Origin: Bryoerythrophyllum caledonicum
Lineage: Eukaryota; Streptophyta; Bryopsida; Pottiales; Pottiaceae
Assembly (NCBI GenBank): GCA_963971425.1
Contig: OZ020518.1
Coordinates: forward strand, 31,006,770 to 31,070,769
DNA: 64,000 bases
Reading direction: 5' to 3'
Below the pieces are notes generated by a model. That model was not told the origin of the DNA, searched no databases, and saw only the letters and a list, made by a program, of their open reading frames with translations. Shown here piece after piece: positions 59,168 through 64,000 of this stretch. Position 1 is the stretch's first letter; every line of letters starts with the position of its first letter. A program made the translations under genes and the position numbers.

Positions 59168-60640
59168 CTAGTCGGAGAAATAATAAACATCCTCCTCTTC
59201 CTCCGATATAGGAGAGACCGAGAGGCTGTCCCGGAAAAGCTTGTTGTCACCGCATCCCGGTGGTTGATAAACCACCATCCGAAGCTCCTTAGGCTTGTTC
59301 TCCTTAATGTGAGTATCATTCCTCAACTCTTCAAGTATAACCTTCGAAGACTCCCCCAAAGAGGAAGAAGGGTGTCCCGGGACTTTCCCGGTGGAATTTC
59401 CCGGAAGCCCTTTTTGCCTCTTGTAAACTCTTGCCTCCAAACCTTTGGAGGACAATGAGCCTACTTCACTAATAGAATAATTTGGAGGAGAATTACCTTC
59501 CTCCGAAGAGGATGATTGTTGAGGAACATACTTCCTCTTGTCTTGCACAAGATCCCGATGTTGAGCCCGGACAAGACCCGCGGGTGGACCTCCGGTAATG
59601 ACCTCCTTTCCTTCCACATACATCTCCGTGAGTTTGGCCATGGTCTTGCTTGTCTTCTCTTGGGCCTCCTTCGCTGTTTTGAGGTCCGTCATAGCCTTCG
59701 ATAATTTCCGATGTATTTCTCGGGAAGCGGCCACGATGTCCCGGTTGTCCTCCACTTCAAAAATTCCCCGGAGCACCCGGAGAAGACTTCTAGTTTCAAA
59801 GAGCTCGTTTTCTAAATCATTCACCTTGCGAGCACACTTGTTTAAGGTGTCTCTTAAAGTGGATGATCCAGAAGAACGGGGAGACTCCTCCGGTGTAGGC
59901 TGGAGCGGCCGGGAAGACTCCCCGGGAAGAAGTAAAGGAGAGGTCGTCGGTGAGTTTACCGATAGAGTCACCCGGGAGGTTTTCCCGGGAAAAGCTCCTT
60001 GAGATAATGAGGCTAGCCTCCAAATGTTTTTCTCTTCCTCCTCTAAGCATTCAAAATGCTCGTAAAGGTGAAATAGGTATGGCGTGAGGAAAACTTTCGT
60101 ATTCTCACCTTCTTGAATGGCACGAATTTGAGGTGTTAACACTTCTTGAAGAAGAAGTGCCCAATCCGGAGAGGAGACGTCGAAATAAGCTTGCACATAA
60201 GCCGTTGCCAACCTCACCGGGATTCGCTCCTTCCGGTTGGGATGGAAAATCGAGTTTAAAAACTCAATCACCCTTCTCAACCTTAAATCGATGAAGCATG
60301 AGCTATGATATCCCTCGGAGGAATCATAGCTCCGAGAGGTGTGAGAATCTAGCAATACCTTGTTATTTCTCGGCTTCCAACCCTCCCGGTTTTCGAATGA
60401 GTAGACCTTCCTCCATTTCCTTCGAGTCCATACCCGAGGCTTGGCCCGGTAAGCTCCCCGGGAAGTCCCGGGTGATGTCAATTCTTCCACTACTCCACCT
60501 CCCGCCAACTTCCAAGGCTTCTCGTATAATCCTCCACACCCCATCCGAATGAGATCCTCTTCAAGTTGCCTTCCTTCTTCCGTCCCTTCCCGCTTGTTGG
60601 GATCCACTTTCAACAACTTGAAAGTAGCCGGTAGAGCCAT
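59168..60640 (-). CDS. Unknown element-encoded protein, 490 residues
   Basis: An uninterrupted frame from ATG at 60640 to 59168. I do not recognise a family. Residues 1-60 (MALPATFKLLKV, LIRMGCGGLYEKPW) and about 130-220 (RLRRVIEFLNSIF, RIPVRLATAYVQAYF, EVLTPQIRAIQEGE, FLTPYLFHLYEHF) are conserved with broken copy A, so they are probably the functional part. About 260-345 is a charged heptad-like stretch, likely coiled coil. The C-terminus is Ser/Glu-rich and ends in acidic residues (SEEEEDVYYFSD). There is no retropepsin, RT, integrase or DDE motif. It could be a Gag-like or structural protein of a non-autonomous element. The reading frame is preserved despite copy A being broken, so copy B is younger. 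Confidence 0.7.
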   Translation of the reverse strand: MALPATFKLLKVDPNKREGTEEGRQLEEDLIRMGCGGLYEKPWKLAGGGVVEELTSPGTSRGAYRAKPRVWTRRKWRKVYSFENREGWKPRNNKVLLDSHTSRSYDSSEGYHSSCFIDLRLRRVIEFLNSIFHPNRKERIPVRLATAYVQAYFDVSSPDWALLLQEVLTPQIRAIQEGENTKVFLTPYLFHLYEHFECLEEEEKNIWRLASLSQGAFPGKTSRVTLSVNSPTTSPLLLPGESSRPLQPTPEESPRSSGSSTLRDTLNKCARKVNDLENELFETRSLLRVLRGIFEVEDNRDIVAASREIHRKLSKAMTDLKTAKEAQEKTSKTMAKLTEMYVEGKEVITGGPPAGLVRAQHRDLVQDKRKYVPQQSSSSEEGNSPPNYSISEVGSLSSKGLEARVYKRQKGLPGNSTGKVPGHPSSSLGESSKVILEELRNDTHIKENKPKELRMVVYQPPGCGDNKLFRDSLSVSPISEEEEDVYYFSD

Positions 60641-61462
60641 GTTGTCCCGGGAAATTCACCGGGGCACCTATGTCTCAAAAATGCTACTTGACTTACACAA
60701 AAACAACACTTAAGTACAACACCCCTTTTGAAGTAAAGAGGTTTCTCAAGGGTTTACCGGTGACCACCGGGAGACCGGGACGAACTTAGAATTTGTGCAA
60801 GACAAAGTTATGCAAAATTTGCATAACTCTTCTCACAAATCCAAACAATCACAAGCCTTCTTACAAAAGAAGAGAAACAACAATAGAAGTGAGAGTAGGA
60901 GTTTTTATGACAAACAAGGAGATTTTACAAACAAGCAATTGTACAACTAGAAGTTGCACATACACAAAAGATGAAATTTACAAGGTGGAGGCACTTTGCT
61001 TACAAAGATTCAAGTGCCTTGGAGTTACTTCCGCCACTCCTAGTCTCTTTGCGCTTCTCGCACTCTTACAACCTTCAAACCCCAAAAACCCTAATCTAAA
61101 ATAGATTTAGGTTTTTGGGTTTTCTTCCGTCTTCTTCTTCCTTCAAGCTCCAAGCTCCACCAAGGTTTTTAAGATTCAAACCCTAACTCTAAATCTCTCA
61201 AAACTTAGTTTCCTCACTTCTAAAATTTAAAGACACAAAAGAGGAAATCCTTCCTCTTGTAATTGTGCAAGCCTCTTTACTCACAAACCCACCAATTGTA
61301 TCTACCCTAGACACTCCTCGGTCTCTTACTTCCTTGCATCAAAGAGGACAAGAAAAAGGAGAGACAACCCAAGAAGAACAACAAAAAAAAACAAACAACC
61401 TCTCCTCCCCTTGGTGTCTTCGCGGCCCTCCTCTTCTTCCTCCTCTATTAAAATAAAAGCTA

Positions 61463-61640
61463 CTGTCCGGGCCGGGGGATAGGGTCCCGGTCCCGGTCCC
61501 GATCATTTTTTTTTTTTTTTTTTTTTTTTTTTGACACAAAGACCTGTCCGGGCCGGGGGATCGGGTCCCGGTCCCGGCTGGTGGTCGGGCCGGGGGTTGT
61601 GACCCGGTCCCGGCCACCACAGGGTCGGGGTTGGGATCCC
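61463..61640. repeat. GC-rich duplicated segment separated by a T run
   Basis: CTGTCCGGGCCGGGGGAT followed by GGGTCCCGGTCCCGG occurs at 61463 and again at 61543, an 80-bp period. About 30 T residues lie between the two. A further GGTCCCGGCCACCAC block follows. The short minus-strand frame over it, with a poly-Lys run, is an artefact of the T run. Confidence 0.8.
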
Positions 61641-61760
61641 GGCCCTGGGCCATTTATTTATTTATTTATTTATTTATTAATTTTTTTAAATTTTTAAATT
61701 TTTTTTTTTAAAAATTTTTAAATTTAAAAAAAAATCTAATTTATTTTATTCTTTTCTAAT
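61641..61760. repeat. (ATTT)n microsatellite and A/T-rich tract
   Basis: A run of TTTA/ATTT units at about 61651-61680 is followed by a long tract of A and T only, ending near 61740. Confidence 0.9.
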
Positions 61761-63219
61761 TAAATAAAAATCTTAATTCATTTACAAAACAAAACATAAA
61801 GACTAACTAACTGACTAAAAGAATTTGAAAAAAAAACTACAATTACTAATATAACTAATCTATCTTCTTACTAATCTAGTTAAATAAGGTATTAACTAAT
61901 ATGTGAAAACCTTAACTATAAAAATTTGATTAGAATGGTGGTTCCACATAAAGAAGTACCGGGAAGGTTTTCGGACTATCCCGGGAAAGGTTTTCCCGGC
62001 CTCCCGGGCATCTTTCATAGTGTTTCCGGGTATAGGAATTTACTAGTTTAAGACCCGGTATTATTACCATTCTAAAACTAATTAAGAAGTTAAGCATTTT
62101 CCTATTTTACCTAATTCTTATACTAACTAATTATATGTACAATTAACTACTTTCTAACAACAATTAATCAAAACAAATACTTTTAACTCATTTTTTTAGT
62201 GGGGCCTATAAAGTGGGAGTTTTCACACTCCCACAAACCCTATGTGTGAATATTGAAGAAATTATCATATGTGAAAACAAATCAATTTACCATGTGAAAA
62301 TTCCTTGAAGATTCCCAAAAATCATGTGGTACTGTCGCATTTTTCCCACATGGGGTGACTTTACCACATTAGTGTTATTCTTTGCTAAATTAGGAGAGAA
62401 AAACAGTTGGTTTACCATGTGGTAATGCCTCCTGCAGCCCCTTGTGACCATTTCTTTCAGTAGGATCAGTGCCTCTCGAAGGAGGTGGCAAAGCTTTCAC
62501 CGTTGTGATCAAGCACTGCCTAGGAGCTGCCGCCATATCCTCGCTTCCAACTTGAACGCAACGGACAAGCATTCTAATCTCTAACCTATCACGACCAAGA
62601 ATTCTAACTGTAAGGCACATTACCTTCTGCAATCTACAGTTAGGCGTTCAGTGCGACTCCTTGCCTCCGTCGTGCTACCCCGATGGGTCTCTTGCACTTG
62701 CACTTGCTCTGCCCTACAATGCCCGTCTACTCCCTATTGGTGGGTGAACAATCCAACACTTAGTGAACTTTGCTTCGCAGTGATAGGAAGAGCCGACATC
62801 GAAGGATAAAAAGCCAACGTCCCTATGAACGCTTGGCCAGTCATCCCTACGATAACTTTTCTAACCATCGACTCATAAGAGAAACACTGCCTCTTCTCCG
62901 AATGTCCAGCCTCCTTAGGCGACAATATCATCAAGAGTAGTCCTGTGCATACTTGGCCCTTCTGACCTGCACACCTTCTATCTTCACAGAAGGAACATCG
63001 TTTCTCGGAGCTAGGTGCGTCTTGCTCTTGCTCTCCTTTCGATTGCACCCCGCAGACCTCTAGTTAACCACCTACACAAATGCCTCCATGCGCCGATCCT
63101 GACATCTTGCTAAACCTTTATACATTCTTTGTACTCTATGGAGTAAAACACGTTGTGCATGTACATATGGTTCTTGATTGACGTTTAAGGGCTAAACTGT
63201 CGGTCATGGGGTGTATTCC
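61761..63219. other. Intergenic, no gene recognised
   Basis: AT-rich sequence with one CCCGG-rich patch (61960-62050) that resembles copy B sequence and may belong to it. Minus-strand open frames at 62390-62632 and 62734-63048 have no recognisable domain. Confidence 0.4.
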
Positions 63220-63222
63220 TTA

Positions 63223-63400
63223 GGGCCGCTTCACACTTGGCCAAGTCAAGCGACCGTCCATAAAACTTTTTAGCCCAAACAATGGCAAGAGGCCAAACTT
63301 TTTGCTAAAAAGGATACATTAAAATATACATATTAAAGCCTTTTGCCAGTCGTGGTGTGAAGTTCCAAAGGCCAAGTTGAAAGGCCATTGAACCCCATAC
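63223..63400. mobile_element. Second Harbinger-like MITE terminus
   Basis: TTA followed by GGGCCGCTTCACACTTGGCC at 63220-63242 matches the terminus of the element at 14660 (GGGCCGCTTTACACC). Several GGCCAA and GGTGTGAAG words follow, with an inverted relation near 63350-63365. The second terminus and target duplication were not found, so it is diverged or truncated. Confidence 0.5.
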
Positions 63401-64000
63401 CATTTGTAAAGATCCCAATCATTTCTTACAACAGGAATGGATCAGTTTTCTAAAATTTTCCTCTCTCTCATTCTTTTACCATGGATTCTAGAAGGAAACA
63501 TATTCTTGTTCTACTTTTGGTTTTGAGAAGAAAGGAATACATTTCTTCAAAAAAGTATTACTATTGAATGTAGGCTTGTTGTAACGCTGTCTCAACTAGC
63601 AATTGGAAATACTTTAGCTACAATTGGTGATTTCTATGGGATAGGTTTGAGTACTACTTTGGTGATTGTGAGGGAAGGTTTGCCAATTTGTCTTCTTTGT
63701 TAGAAGCAAAAACTTGAATGAATTCCTTGTGGCAAGTTGTGGATGTGCGCTTGAATTTTGAAAGCATTACAACCATCCTTGCATTTAACCTCACCCATGA
63801 GTTGATTCCTCCACTCAAGAGAATCAAAAATTAAGCTAAAATGCTCGAAAAAAACAATTACAACACATATAGGAAGTTAAAACAAAGAACGGATATTTAA
63901 CAAAATGTGGACAAAACGATCAATTGTAGACCAAATTAGATACTTGTGACAACCCTAAACACCTACTAGACAGTCCTAAAATTTACAATTTGTATGGGTG
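63401..64000. other. Intergenic, no gene seen
   Basis: AT-rich sequence to the end of the window without a coding signal or recognisable repeat. Confidence 0.5.

Larger units (their letters stand above)
57407..61640 (-). mobile_element. Unclassified repeat element, copy B
   Basis: The left boundary at 57407 (TGTCGTAGTCCAGTAGTTCG) is the reverse complement of the end of copy A. Going right, that is 5'-ward on the minus strand, it has the conserved TATAAAA word (57655-57661), a long CCCGG-rich stretch, the 60-bp minisatellite, an intact 490-codon ORF, a non-coding leader and a GC-rich repeat with a T30 run. The right boundary is approximate. Class unknown: the TG..CA ends and TATA box suggest an LTR element, but the matching LTR was not found. 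Confidence 0.65.

Noticed and set aside
61339-61653. Minus-strand frame with a poly-Lys run
   Set aside because: It is produced by a T30 run between two GC-rich duplicated segments.

Overview
This is nuclear DNA of a land plant. Two intact plant genes show it. One is a phenylalanine ammonia-lyase (PAL) gene with a single intron at the site usual for plant PALs. The other is an 18-exon FAB1/PIKfyve-type lipid kinase gene with the plant FYVE-CCT-kinase layout. All introns inferred here obey GT-AG. Most of the remainder is AT-rich intergenic DNA with decayed transposons. Tc1-like DD34E elements and a streptophyte-type Ty3/gypsy element hint at a seed-free plant (bryophyte, lycophyte or fern) rather than a flowering plant. 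That placement is an inference and weak.

Layout. 1-2.5 kb: intergenic DNA with a GC-rich block holding a 177-bp tandem repeat. 2.57-9.42 kb: a decayed Ty3/gypsy retrotransposon, + strand, in the order Gag, protease, cytosine-5 DNA methyltransferase, reverse transcriptase, RNase H, integrase, PHD finger. The methyltransferase lies in the same reading frame as the end of the protease. It keeps the Pro-Cys-Gln-Gly catalytic motif but carries several in-frame stops. 10-24 kb: small repeats, including a tRNA-derived SINE relic, a LINE 3' end, a Harbinger-type MITE, a family of TTAA-flanked inverted-repeat elements, and a full-length Tc1-like element. 24-28 kb: no recognisable gene, then the PAL upstream region. 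28.76-31.17 kb: PAL (+). 33.33-42.82 kb: FAB1 (-), convergent with PAL.

45-64 kb: repeats again. There are four more Tc1-like relics and two copies (one +, one -) of an unclassified element. One of those copies keeps an intact 490-codon ORF and contains a perfect 60-bp minisatellite. There are also gag-like remnants and a second Harbinger-like end.

The host genes are unrelated in function: PAL begins phenylpropanoid metabolism, and FAB1 makes PtdIns(3,5)P2 on endosomes. The most unusual item is the retrotransposon, which once encoded a DNA methyltransferase (a chromatin writer) and a PHD finger (a chromatin reader) in one element. All coordinates, splice sites and motifs were read by eye; no database search was made.
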